DNA from: Plantago major
Taxonomy: Eukaryota > Streptophyta > Magnoliopsida > Lamiales > Plantaginaceae
DNA length: 64,000 nt
Assembly (NCBI GenBank): GCA_026545765.1
Contig: CM048839.1
Location: forward strand, 22,072,566 to 22,136,565
Direction: 5' to 3'
Shown: positions 33,354 to 44,602 of the stretch, one piece after another
Numbering within the stretch: the stretch's first letter is position 1
Layout of the letters: each line of letters opens with the position of its first letter
Position numbers and translations under genes: made by a program
The notes under the pieces: generated by a model
The model's database searches: none
Seen by the model: the letters and a program-made list of their open reading frames with translations, nothing else
What the model was told of the DNA's origin: nothing

Positions 33354-33503
33354 TGTTTATACATACCATAGCCAATTCCTTGCACTAAAATTTCCACACC
33401 AATAATTCCATTCCCACCACCACAAAATGTTTATATATACCATAGCCAATTCCTTGCACTAAAATTTCCACACCAATAATTCCACTCCCACCACCACAAA
33501 ATG
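33354..33503 (+). repeat. 74-bp tandem duplication covering the OPT leader and start codon
   Basis: The block from ATACCATAGCCAATTCC through CCCACCACCACAAAATG is present twice in a row with a spacing of exactly 74 bp and only two or three differences. The second copy supplies the OPT start codon at 33501-33503. The first copy supplies an ATG at 33427-33429. Confidence 0.92.
33427..33462 (+). CDS. Upstream ORF in the OPT leader (11 codons)
   Basis: The ATG of the first duplicated leader copy opens the peptide MFIYTIANSLH and stops at TAA 33460-33462, 38 bases before the OPT start. The context of the ATG (ACAAAATG) is identical to that of the true OPT start because it is its duplicate. If transcription starts upstream of 33427 this would act as a uORF that lowers translation of the transporter. 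Expression is not shown by the sequence. Confidence 0.5.
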   Translation: MFIYTIANSLH

Positions 33504-36500
33504 GGATCACTAGAAATTGAAACACCGGCGCCCGAACCCGAAATACTCAAAACCATATACGAAGACGATGAGGTCTCGCCAATCGAGCAAGTCCGGCTAA
33601 CCGTTCCCACGACCGATGACCCCAACCTACCCGTATGGACATTCCGGATGTGGACTTTAGGCCTCATATCATGCGTTCTCCTCTCGTTCCTTAACCAATT
33701 CTTCTCCTACAGGCGGAACCCACTCATAGTGACACAAATCACCATCATCATCGCGTCTCTCCCCATTGGGCGGTTTATGGCTGCGGTTTTGCCTACTAAG
33801 GTGTGGAAGGTCAGGGTGCCAGGCCTCGGGGTGCAAGAGCTAACGCTGAACCCAGGCCCGTTTAACATAAAAGAGCACGTGCTGATTTCGATATTCGCGA
33901 ATGCAGGGAGCGCGTTTGGGAATGGCTCGGCTTATGCAGTGATGATTGTGGATATTATCCTTGCGTTCTACAAAAGGAAAATTTCTTTTCATGCTAGTTG
34001 GCTCCTCATTACAACCACTCAGGTCCCATTCTTTCATTTCTCATTTCATTTTCTTACAAGTCATTATACTTTTTCAAAAATGTTAAATGAACGCACTAAT
34101 AAAGATGTGGGAAGTGTGTGGGCTAATGCTTGGCCCTATGAAAGTTTTGCATTAGCACACCAAGGAATTATTACAAATGATGATATTCCATCAAACACCT
34201 TTCTTGACATATGGATTAACACCGAGTTTTATTAGGGAGCTAGACCAACATTATTAAGTATAAGTATATTTTTTTTAAATAATATCAATATCTTCTATGA
34301 CCGAACATTTTAAATCATTTTTATGTGTATATATAGTACAAATATTTTTGGTATAAACTCTAATATTTCAGACTATGATGATAATGTTTGTCCATCCCTT
34401 TTAATCCCTTAATATAAACCGTCTTCAAGGAGTCTCACTTATTGACTAATAGTACTAAATACCTAGTATAAAATCTAAGAGATTTTAAAGAACTTGGAGT
34501 TAAAAATGTCGATAGTACATGTACAGCTCTAATGTTCAAAATATAGCCATGAAGTCCAAACATTAAAATGTGGCCAAAGTCTTGGAAAAGGTAAGATTTT
34601 TCTAAAAAAATAGGAAAGTCAAGGTTTTTTGTGATTTTTTGCGGTTTTTTGATTTTAGCGGTCTGACCGGCCGGGTTTCTTAATAAAACCGCTGAGACAC
34701 ACATTTTTTGTTGTGCTTTTAATAGATTATGTTATGGTTTTAAATTGTTAGCATCGAAAGTTTCAGTTACAGTTTTAACGTCTTTTGTTAATGTTTTAAG
34801 AGATGATGTGATGGTTTTAATGCGCCAGTATTATATGTTTCAATTATAGTTTTAACTTCCTTGTTAATTTTTTAAGAGATGGTGTGGTTGTTTTAAGGAG
34901 CTACATGATAGTTTTTAAGATGGTTTGTTATAGTTTTAATTGACAATCTAAAATCATTCACAAATATCATTAAACCACCATTAAATAAGTTTAAAAATTT
35001 CAAGAATGCCATTAAAACATCACTGAACAAGCTTAAAATAAGCTACTTGAAACATTCGATCATTACAATATTTAAACATTCAGTAATTACAATGTTGAAA
35101 TAGGTTTTTTCGATTAAACTTGTTGTTGGTGAACTTTAGCTTCCTGCCTTTTGTTGCTTTTGCTTGTTACTTCAATATTCAATACTACAGTGACACCTCT
35201 GAGAGACCCATCGTGAAATTCGATGTCATCATCAGTACCTGCTTAAAAAAAATCACTAACTAGGTTAAAAACATAACAACTCTCGTTAAAACTATCACAT
35301 TCGTGTGTAAACAATAACAAAGCACAATACAAACTAAAAACAGTGACATTAATGCTAAAACCATAACAGTGCACATGTGAAACTATAACAATACCTCCTA
35401 AATGTATAACAAATTAGGAACATGCTAACAAGCTAAATACAGTTACATTGATGCTTAGAACCATAGCAATGACTCTTAAAACTATAACAACGCATCTTGA
35501 AACTATAACAGAGCAGGAACACGCAACACAAGCTAAAAATAGTAAAATTGATGCTTAAAACAATAATAGTGTCTGTTAGAACTATAACATTGTCTCTTAA
35601 AACTATGACAAAGTAGAAACATGCAACGTAAGCTAAGAACAGTAACATTTATGTTTAAAACTATAACGGTGCCTCTAAAAACTATAACAATGCCTCTTAA
35701 TACTATAACAAAGCATAAACATGAAATACAAGCAAAAAACAGTAATATTGATGCTTCAAACTATAACATTGCCTCTTAAAACTACAAGAAGCAGAAACAT
35801 GCAACACAAACTAAAAACAGTAACATAGGCCTTCTCGAAAATCCTTTTCGTGTCTCCTTCTGGATCTAGTTATAATGCTTAAAACTATAACAATGCCTAT
35901 TAAACTTACAACAATGCCTCTTAAAACTATAACAAAGCATAAACATGCAACACAAGCTAAAAACTATAACGATGGTTGTTAAAACAGTAAGCAATATACG
36001 AATTTGATGTTCAGATCTGATATATTTCCAGATCTGAACATATTTTCTGGAATGACTTCGAGATCTGATGAGCTAGCTTCATCATCGTTCTGGATTGTGG
36101 ATTTGAACATCCTAACAACTAGATCTGAAAGTTTTAAACAACAAATCATGAAAATCGAATCGAAAATCATGAAAAACACAAAAAAAAAAAAAAAATTCAA
36201 AACACACACAAAACTCATAATAATGCACAAAAACATACAAAAATGGGGAGGTTTTTACCTGATTCATGTTGATAGAAGCTAGGAAGGTGAAATCCAGTGG
36301 AAACGAGGTGGAACGGCGAGATTCCGGCGAGAAAACGGTAGATGGTAGAGAGAAACGTAAAAAACACGCACAAAACACCTTTTGGTATGTGTTTTTCTTT
36401 TCTAGGGTTTTAGTGTGTTTTCTGGCCTATATATAGGAAGTCGGTCTGGTTCATTTAAGCAACCGGTCTGGTTAAAAACTACTTGCTGGTTCATTTGGTT

Positions 36501-39500
36501 GGTTTTTTATATGAAAACCGGACTTTCCTATATAATAGAAAGTCTTGATCTTTACTATACTTACTCTAAAATGTAGTGTGAAGTTAACCCTGATACAATG
36601 AGTCCAAAAGTCAACAGAAGAGCAAGAGTGTTAATGTGACATATAATTTTCCTTTTATTTCATTTTTGGTTGAATTTTATATTTCATTTTATTACACAAC
36701 CCCTAAAAATTTAAAATGTTAATGTAATAAACAAACCCTAAAATTTTATTCCTTCATAAAAGATTTATTCCTTCATATTTCCTACCCTTTGTCTCCATCA
36801 GTTAAAAAAATAAAAAACAATTAAAAGCTAAGAATGGAGATTCCATCGAAGCTCGAATTTTACTTTCATTTTTTTTTACTTATCTGCATTAAGGGAAAAT
36901 AAGAATTAAATATAAAGAAATTAAATATTCGATATTTGTTTATTAGAAACAAAACTAAAATGTTTAGGGTTGTTCAATTTCTTCATTTGTGGTTTGAAAG
37001 TATAAAGAAATTTTGTCAAACCCCAACACATATTTCTTAGTAGTTTGTTAATTTCTTTATAGTTTCAAATCCAAATGAAGAAATAAAACAAAAAATGTTT
37101 AATTTCTTCATATTTTCAAATCCGTGATAAGATGAAAGTTCTAATTTAAAACAAATGTTTGATTATGTTAAATAGAGGAGCAATTCATACTTTTTATGCA
37201 ACAATTAACTTTCAAATAGAATTTGGAATTTGGATGTCCTTAAGAAAAAAAAATGATAGGTAAATGTAAAAATCTCCATAAAGATATGTAAGGTTGCCCT
37301 CACTTTTATCATAACACTCTGTAAAGTTCTCACTTTTATCATACTAACACTTTCTTTCCACTATTATCTACAGTACTAACTTCCAAATATGCTGACAAAT
37401 TGCATTACCTCATGTTTTCTTCCAATGTTTCCCTTTTAAAATTTTCATATTCTTTACTTACATGCTTTAATTTGCATTACCAAAAATGAAACACACCTCT
37501 AGCCAAATTGTATATAAAATTAATTCGATATAGATCTAGTCTAGGTAAGTATTTTCCCATCTTTGACTCATGTATATACTAATGTTGTGTTTGATTCGCA
37601 GGTACTCGGATATGGCTGGGCGGGCCTGCTAAGGAAATATGTAGTCGAGCCGGCCCACATGTGGTGGCCCAGTAACCTTGTCCAGATCTCCCTCTTCAAG
37701 TAATCTTCCAACAAATCCCTTTCTGCCGTTCATTTCATTCAGTTGTTTTTAATACATGTTTTTGTCACTTGATCTCTAATCTATGCTGGAACTTTGTTAC
37801 TATGGGTAAAATTCATTTTTGATCTAACGATGTGACATTTTCAATTTTGATTTTCTATAGGTAATCGGCGATTGAAATTATTAAATGCCAATGACTATTT
37901 ATAATTAAGGTACTAATTACATTTAGAAGGTGGGATGTGTCATTCACGCGCGGGCGAATGTCAAATGTCGGAAGATAGACATGGAAAATCGATCGTTCGT
38001 AAGATATCGTGAACTTCGTCCCACTCACACTCGTCAAATTCTTCCTTGTCATATTCTTTTTTGTACGATTTTTCATCATTTTTGTATCGATTGCCCTTCA
38101 ATTGATCAAATTCACGTAAAATTGGTGTTATGATAATTGTAATTTGGGACCGATTGGCATGTCCACTTTCTAATTTACAATCAGTACCTTAATTGTAATT
38201 GGTCATTGATATTTAGTACAATTGGACACGACCACTATAGAGTACCAATATTGGAAATGTCTCACACTGGAGTATAAAAAATGAATTTTACCCTTGTTAC
38301 TATCGCCTACTCTTGTGCACTCCAGCTGTTTGAAATGTGACCTGTTAAAGAAATTGGATAAAAACAAGGGCCTTGTCTTGAGATATCTCAACACTTAAAA
38401 ACAATGATGTATGTTATTAGCAGCTTTCAAACAAGCAAATACTCTCCAACTTTAAATTCGAATTAATTTTAAACTGCAAATGTAAATTATTCAATTAAAT
38501 TATATAATGAAACATTAATCCGTGATTCGAATTACTGAATCCATAATGAATCTGTGTTGTAGTGAAAGGAGTTGTCACAAAGTAGTTGAAGATAACATAT
38601 TGGAGTACTAGTGATTGCACAAACTAGAACTGTCACCTTAGAAGCTAGAACATTGGAAGGCATTGCTCTTTTTCCTTTTTACTTGCATTCAAATTTGCAG
38701 TCATAATCCTGTTAGATGTTAGTAACTGAATTAACTGTAAGTTATGATTCTTCGAGAATTACAGGACACTTCATGGACAAGATGATCAAGATAGCGACGA
38801 AAGTGGTGATGGTGCACCAAAAAAGCCCCAAACATCACGTTCGAAATTCTTCCTGATAGCATTACTTTCCAGTTTTTTGTGGTACTTGGTTCCAGGTTAC
38901 TTCTTTCAGACACTTCAAAGCATTTCATGGGTATGCTGGATTTATCCTCACTCTGTCACAGCACAACAGCTTGGATCAGGGTTAAACGGGCTAGGACTTG
39001 GAGCATTTACATTGGATTGGTCAGCAGTAGCGTCGTTTCTGTTCAGCCCACTTATCTCTCCATTCTTCGCCATTGCAAATATTTTCGTTGGATATGCTGT
39101 GATAATGTACATGGTGATACCAATATCTTACTGGGGGTTGAACGTGTATGGCGGCCAAAGATTCCCTATCTACTCCTCAGACCTGTTTACAGCTGATGGT
39201 CAAGAGTATGATGTTGGTGCAATTGTTGATAGTAGGTTTGAATTTGACTTGGATCAGTATAGGAAGCAGGGAAGAATCAATATTAGCACATTCTTTACGC
39301 TCACATATGGATTCGGATTTGCCACAATTGCAGCTACAATTACTCATGTTGCCTTGTTCTATGGAAAGTATGTTTTTCTGACTCTCTAATTACTTACCTA
39401 GAGGCGGTAAAGCCACTTAAACGTAATTTTATTTAGAACAATTCTCTAGGTGTTTTATTTAACGCAAATAATGTAAAAGCAGGTATAAATATATCTTAGA

Positions 39501-40877
39501 CAATAGTGCGAAAATCGCATAAGAAAAAGAGTGCGCAACTGCTGTAGTCCTATAGTCCTATATACTTACCGTTTTATTTTTCTTTGAAGTGCTCAGCACT
39601 TAGTCTTGTTGTACTTGTTTGTGATGTGACAGAGAGATATACGAGCGTTACCAAGCATCTTCAAAGGGTAAAGTCGATGTCCACACTAGACTTATGAGAA
39701 AGTACAAAGACATACCTCAGTGGTGGTTCTACATCCTTCTCAGTGTCACAATGGTGATAGCGCTTTGCCTCACCACCTTCCTAAAAGACGAAATACAGAT
39801 GCCATATTGGGGTCTGTTACTCGGTGCTGCAATGGCTTTCTCTTTTACTCTGCCTATCAGCATCATCACCGCTACCACTAATCAGGTAAAAGCAAAGAAC
39901 TTGCAATGTCCATGCGTTTTTACTTATAAAGGAAGGTCACAAAAGGTCACGTTTCATCATCTAATTCTAAAATCGTTACACAGACGCCAGGGTTAAATAT
40001 AATAACAGAATATCTCATGGGAGTCATATATCCTGGTAGACCAATTGCCAATGTTTGCTTCAAGGTCTATGGATACATGAGTATGAGTCAAGCAGTTGCC
40101 TTTCTTAGTGATTTCAAGCTTGGACATTATATGAAGATTCCTCCAAGATCAATGTTTCTAGTCCAGGTATTGCTTCCGTTTCACTTCTAAAGACACAAAT
40201 TTGAGAATTGTACTTTTAAGACGTTCTCTATTGTTCACATGGATTTTATGTTTTTCCTCAAGTTCCTTGGAACCATAATTGCTGCAACTGTAAACTTGAG
40301 CGTCGCTTGGTGGCTACTGCACACAGTCGAAGGCATATGCGACCCAGACAACTTTCCAGACAGTCCATGGACATGCCCCAACGATCATGTCTTCTTTGAT
40401 GCATCAGTCATCTGGGGCCTCGTTAGTCCTAAGCGTATATTTGGCCACGAAGGCAATTATCCGGAACTAAACTGGTTCTTCCTAGGTGGACTATTGGGGC
40501 CTGTTGTTGTATACGGATTCCACAGGCTGTTTCCGAACAAATCATGGATTCCACTCATTAACTTGCCAGTGCTATTCGGAGCAACAGCTTACATGCCACC
40601 GGCTAGTTCTCTGAACTATAATTCTTGGATTATTGTTGGCACAATATTCAACTATTTCGTGTTCAAATACCGAAAGACATGGTGGAGAAGGTATAACTAC
40701 ATTCTTTCAGCTGCTTTAGATGCCGGCGTTGCTTTTATGACAGTTCTGCTTTATTTCGCGGTTGGCATTGAGAACAAAAAGATACTCTGGTGGGGTAACG
40801 TCGATCATGAGCATTGCGATTTGGCGACTTGCCCCACTGCTAGAGGTATAAGGGTGACTGACTGCCCCGTCTTTTAG
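33501..40877 (+). CDS. Oligopeptide transporter (OPT family), complete, 757 aa
   Basis: Six exons join in frame with GT/AG borders: 33501-34022, 37602-37699, 38765-39367, 39633-39885, 39984-40166 and 40263-40877. The product is 757 residues, the usual length for plant OPTs. It has the two family signatures, NPG (residues 117-119) in exon 1 and KIPPR (residues 543-547) in exon 5, and many hydrophobic segments from about residue 50. The C-terminus ends DCPVF. OPT proteins are proton-coupled plasma-membrane carriers of small peptides or metal chelates. It most resembles the OPT1/4/5 group rather than the iron-related OPT3, but subgroup is not certain. Intron 1 is 3.6 kb and contains a repeat-rich insertion. 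The leader carries a 74-bp duplication and uORF. Confidence 0.93.
34580..36550. mobile_element. Candidate non-autonomous DNA element in OPT intron 1
   Basis: Near the left side is AAATAGGAAAGTC followed by GGTCTGACCGGCCGGGTTT; near the right side, on the opposite strand, TATAGGAAAGTCCGG and AACCAGACCGGTTGC. These form an imperfect inverted arrangement around a 2-kb non-coding body containing a 100-bp tandem array. A GC-richer patch at 36280-36360 looks unlike the rest and could be captured sequence. No target duplication was found, so this is tentative. Confidence 0.4.
35350..35830. repeat. 100-bp tandem repeat array
   Basis: Units carry ACAGTAACATTGATGCTTAAAAC, then AACTATAACAATGCCTCTTAAAAC, then AAACATGCAACACAAGC. 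The ATGCTT marker falls at 35451, 35551, 35651 (as ATGTTT) and 35751, an exact 100-bp period. Related but less regular copies extend to about 35980 after a 50-bp interruption. Confidence 0.85.
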
Positions 40878-41222
40878 CCCCATTCTATATAAGCTCTTCT
40901 GTTTCATGTATGAAGTTCAACTTGTAAGAAATTGCCAAAAGCCATTAATGTAGTTTATGTTGCATAAAAACGGTCTCAAAAAGAGATGCATTGATGACAA
41001 GCAAAATCTGCTATGGGTTAAAGTTTTTTTTTAGAATTATTTATCTTCTTGTTGCATTGCATTTTTTTTAATAGTCTCTATTATTAGCAATTAGCTGCAT
41101 GAGAGATGAGTGGAAGAACTTTTCAACGAGATGCAATTTCTCCCTATTATTATTAGATCACTTCATCACTTTGAATCCCATTTCCAATCCCTTTTATCAT
41201 AATCCATCTCGTGTGAAACCCT

Positions 41223-41690
41223 ATGCGGGAAGCACAAAGAAGAGCAAGAGCCACCCGAACCGCTGCCCAGGTCGCAAAACGGCTGGCAGAACTTCGCCTG
41301 ATCCGACACGCGGCATATCTCGACGATGACGATGCTGACAACAATGACGATAGCGACGATCAGATACCGATTTGGACATTTCGTGTGATGTTTCTAGGTT
41401 TCATTTCCTCTGTTTGTTTGTTGCTTCTGAACAAGTATGTCTTAAGCCAGACTATTGAGTGCATCATGGCAATCTTACTGGCTCTTTTGATCTTGTATGC
41501 GTTAGGTTGGTTAATGGGAAAATTTGTCCCTAATAGAAGAGTTTATTTTCCAGCAATGGGAGTGGAATTTTCACTAAATCCAGGGCCATTTAGCATCAGA
41601 GAGTATGCCATGATTTCCATACTTGCTAATGTTGGTGCTACTTTTGGTGGGATTACTTCTTACTCTGTTGATTGGTACGATAGTATATAG
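41223..41690 (+). pseudogene. Truncated second OPT gene (N-terminal fragment)
   Basis: After an Arg/Ala-rich and Asp-rich N-terminus, the frame reads IPIWTFRVMFLGFISS and later FPAMGVEFSLNPGPFSIREYAMISILANVG, matching exon 1 of the OPT gene 350 bp upstream, including the NPG signature. It ends at a stop after TSYSVDWYDSI, where OPT proteins continue for another 600 residues. No later OPT exon occurs between here and the copia element at 42198. It is best read as the remnant of a tandem duplicate. A short membrane protein cannot be fully excluded. Confidence 0.75.
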
Positions 41691-41718
41691 AATTTTGGCA
41701 TTAGAATAATTTTGTAAA

Positions 41719-41724
41719 TTTATT
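41719..41724 (-). terminator. Poly(A) signal of the 83-codon gene
   Basis: AATAAA on the minus strand lies about 45 bases after the stop codon at 41769. The spacing is normal for a plant near-upstream polyadenylation element. Confidence 0.5.
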
Positions 41725-41768
41725 ACAATCTAAAAATAAGTACAGACTATTGTAATTTTCTTGAAGAA

Positions 41769-42020
41769 CTACTGGCTGCAGTTGTTTTTCGGCTTGATGT
41801 TGCAAGATGGCCCGAGGAGGCCGACAGCCATGGTGGCTGTAATCAGGAGGAGGATGGCAATAGCCACAGACAAAAGTTGTTTAGAACTATACATTCTAAT
41901 TGTTGTGATAGTCACTTGAGCATAAAAACCTGCCTTTATATCGAACGGGGGAGGAGTTATTCTGTTGTTGATAATAGTGTTGTGAATTGTGATAGCATGA
42001 AACTCTGCAGAGTTTGCCAT
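41769..42020 (-). CDS. Unrecognised small protein, 83 aa, with hydrophobic segment
   Basis: I do not recognise the family. The product starts MANSAEFHAITI, has a Thr/Ile-rich first half with TPPPFDIKAGF, and a strongly hydrophobic stretch at about residues 48-68 (LLSVAIAILLLITATMAVGLL), then a short tail with two Cys (SCNIKPKNNCSQ). It could be a single-pass membrane protein or, if started at the internal Met (MYSSKQLL), a small secreted Cys peptide. Support for a real gene is its setting: a TATA box at 42135-42143, a leader of about 85 bases with a 15-bp hairpin, and AATAAA after the stop. It converges on the truncated OPT gene. No homologue is known to me. Confidence 0.45.
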   Translation of the reverse strand: MANSAEFHAITIHNTIINNRITPPPFDIKAGFYAQVTITTIRMYSSKQLLSVAIAILLLITATMAVGLLGPSCNIKPKNNCSQ

Positions 42021-42025
42021 GCATA

Positions 42026-42069
42026 TTGTGTGTTCTTAACAGTTAAGCTTGTTTGTTAAGAACACACAA
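42026..42069 (-). other. Perfect 15-bp stem hairpin in the leader of the 83-codon gene
   Basis: TTGTGTGTTCTTAAC (42026-42040) and GTTAAGAACACACAA (42055-42069) are perfect inverted repeats around a 14-base loop. The stem ends five bases before the ATG on the minus strand. A stem of this length so close to a start would hinder ribosome scanning. It could instead be a DNA binding palindrome or the trace of an excised element. Confidence 0.75.
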
Positions 42070-42134
42070 CCTCTACAATTCTACATCTGCACTCCAATGA
42101 TGTAGGAAGAAAAGATGAAAGAGAGACAATGATC

Positions 42135-42143
42135 ATATTTATA
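42135..42143 (-). promoter_or_regulatory. TATA box of the 83-codon gene
   Basis: TATAAATAT on the minus strand, 115 bases upstream of the ATG at 42020. A start of transcription near 42105 is expected. It lies only about 55 bp from the left LTR of the copia element. Confidence 0.5.
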
Positions 42144-42197
42144 CAAAGATCTTAGGTATCTCCATCTTGTTTATGAAAGGAGATACTACCCATGATC

Positions 42198-42644
42198 AGT
42201 TGCGTTTTAACAATAACGACAAGATCTCTGAATCGCAATTGATCAACTATCAATTAGCCCTAGATCACACAAACAGATCAATCGAACAATACTGTAAATA
42301 ATCGATCAAGAGAGAACGATTTACGTGGTTCGGCAAATTACCTACATCCACGGAGCAACTACCAATTCACTAAGCAAGAATCAGATTACAAGTGTTGCGA
42401 GAGAGATTACAAAGCAATAGCTTCTCTCGTACGCTAACTCTCTAATTCTCTGTGAGGTCAACAAGAAACACTCACTATACAAAGATGAATTTTTAAGAAA
42501 ATGAACTAATCTGTGTAGATATAACAGACTAACAAACACGTCACTCCAGCCAATCAGAATCAAGTAGCACTTCTTCATTTCCCACGCCAAGTCCCTCAAA
42601 TAGCAACTTTAGTATAGGAGTTTAAAATCAAGATAATCTTCACA
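42198..42644 (-). repeat. Copia 3' LTR (left copy), 447 bp
   Basis: It matches 46843-47345 but lacks a block of about 55 bp near 42496-42500, present at 47143-47200 in the other copy. Its outer base reads AGTTGCG where the other LTR has TGTTGCG. It ends CTTCACA next to the polypurine tract. Confidence 0.9.
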
Positions 42645-42660
42645 ATTCTCCACCTTAGCT
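42645..42660 (-). other. Copia polypurine tract
   Basis: On the minus strand, AAGGTGGAGAAT directly precedes the LTR start TGTGAAGATTATC, the position and composition of a copia polypurine tract. Confidence 0.8.
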
Positions 42661-42769
42661 TGATTCGAAACACCAATGCTCAACATACCTCTGAAAGTTA
42701 AGGTATACACCTTGTATGCCTCTAAAGTTAAGACAAGTCCCTCTGCTCCACCAGATTAATCAGACCAAG

Positions 42770-43205
42770 ACATAATCTCAGCTTTGAAACTGGCAAAGAC
42801 TTAGTAAAGCAATCTGCAGGATTGTTTTATGTACCAATTTTAAGTACTTGTATCTCACCTTTGCCAACCACATCTCTGACAAAATGATACTTAACATCAA
42901 TATGCTTTGACCTATCATGATAAGCTTGATGCTTAGATAGATGAATAGCACTTTGGCTATCACAATAGATCTTGACAGTATCTTGAATGATACCATATTC
43001 AACAAGAATGCCCTTCAACCACAATGCCTCTTTTACAGCTCCTGTGAGAGCTATAAATTCTGATTATGTAGTAGAAAGAGCTACTACTGATTGTTGAGAA
43101 GATCTCCAACTGATTGCAGTTCCATGTAGAGTAAAGACATGACCAGTCAATGATTTCCTGTTATCAATGTTTGATGCAAAATCAGAATCTACATATCCAA
43201 TCAAA
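42770..43205 (-). pseudogene. Copia RNase H, degenerate
   Basis: Fragments read KIYCDSQSAIHLSKHQAYHDR and SKHIDVKYHFVRD, the standard copia RNase H C-terminal motifs. The upstream part (SWRSSQQSVVALST-like, near 43080-43110) is interrupted by a stop at about 43062. Enzymatic activity is unlikely. Confidence 0.8.
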
Positions 43206-43219
43206 ACATCTTCATCACG

Positions 43220-44602
43220 TTATTGATCACTGAATAATAAACCAAGATGTGAAGAACCTTTAATGTATCTCAACATCCACCTGACTGCATCCCAATGTAA
43301 TTTACCTGGATTATCCAGAAATCTGCTCACTATACTCATTGCATGAGTAAGATCAGGTCTGCAACAGACCATTGAGTACATCACACTCCTCACTGCACTT
43401 GCATAAGGAACTTCAGTCATCTGCATTTTATCTTCTTCTGTTGTAGGACATAATTGAAGTGAGAGTTTGAATTGTGGACCAATGGGAGTCTGAACAGGCT
43501 TAGCTAAATGCATGTTGTATCTTTCTAAAACCTTGAGCAAATAAGATTGTTGGTTTAAGAAGATATCTCCACTTGTTTCCTGAATAATATCCATACCTAG
43601 GATTCTCTTTGCTTCATGCAAATCTTTCATTTCAAACTCAGAGCTCAATAGATTCTTGGTTTCATTTATCCCTGACATACCAGCACCTGCTATCAAAATG
43701 TCATCAACATATAGTAATAGATAAATCATGTCATCCACCTGATTTCCCTTAAAATAGACACAAGTATCATAGTTGCAGCGCCTGAAACCTGATTTGATAA
43801 TAAAACTATCAAATCTCTTGTTCCATTGTCTAGGACTTTGCTTTAGTCCATATAAAGATCTTTTTAACAAACAAGCTTTCTCATCTCTATCATCAATCTG
43901 CAGACCATCAGGTATTCTCATGTAAATATCTTCATCCAGCTTACCATGTAAGAATGTTGTGGTTACATCCATCTGATGCAATTTTAGCTTGTACAAAGCA
44001 ACCATAGATAATAAAATCATGATTGAGTTGTGTTTGACTACTGGAGAGAATATCTCATTGTAATCAACACCCTCTCTTTGTGTAAAACCCATTGCAACAA
44101 GTCTGGCTTTGAATCTAACAGCTCAATCTTTATCTGTGCTTGGTTTCTTCTTGAAGATCCATTTACAGCTCACCATTCTTTTCTTTTCAGGTTTATTAAC
44201 TATCTCCCATATGTTGTTCTTGCTCAGTGATAACAGTTCTTCATGTATAGCCACTAACCTTTCCTTCTCTTTACATGATATGGCTTCATTGTAATTTTCT
44301 GGCTCATAACAATCTATCTCTTCAGCTACTGTGAGAGCATAATAAACCATATCTGTGGAGGTGACATTTGTCTGAGCTGATCTTCTTGGTACCCTATCTC
44401 TTGTGAGTTGATAGTCTCTTACATCTTCTGGATTAACCAGAGGTATATTACCTCTTCTCCTTCTTCTCACAACACTTCCATTTTCTTGAGGATCATCTGT
44501 TCGATCAATAACAGGTACAAGTGAATGAGGATTAGGTGTAATTTCTTCTTCAATCCTCTCTTGTTGATTTAATTCCATTCTAGGAGCTGTACTAGCTCTC
44601 AC
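43220..44602 (-). CDS. Copia reverse transcriptase
   Basis: The main 290-codon frame (44092-43220) has [29 protein letters not shown] and the catalytic [12 protein letters not shown], followed by the RNase H connection ([21 protein letters not shown]). The N-terminal part, with [12 protein letters not shown] and [20 protein letters not shown], lies in another frame at 44602-44123, so one frameshift near 44100 splits the protein. Copies RNA into cDNA in the intact element. Confidence 0.9.

Noticed and set aside
34023-34235. Reading the first OPT exon on to the stop at 34235
   Set aside because: OPT similarity stops exactly at the GT after CAG at 34022 and resumes at 37602 in the same frame, so this part is intron.
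36004-36378. ORFs of 85-92 codons in OPT intron 1
   Set aside because: They overlap on both strands, consist largely of Phe/Cys or Lys/Asn low-complexity sequence, and lie in a repeat-rich insertion.
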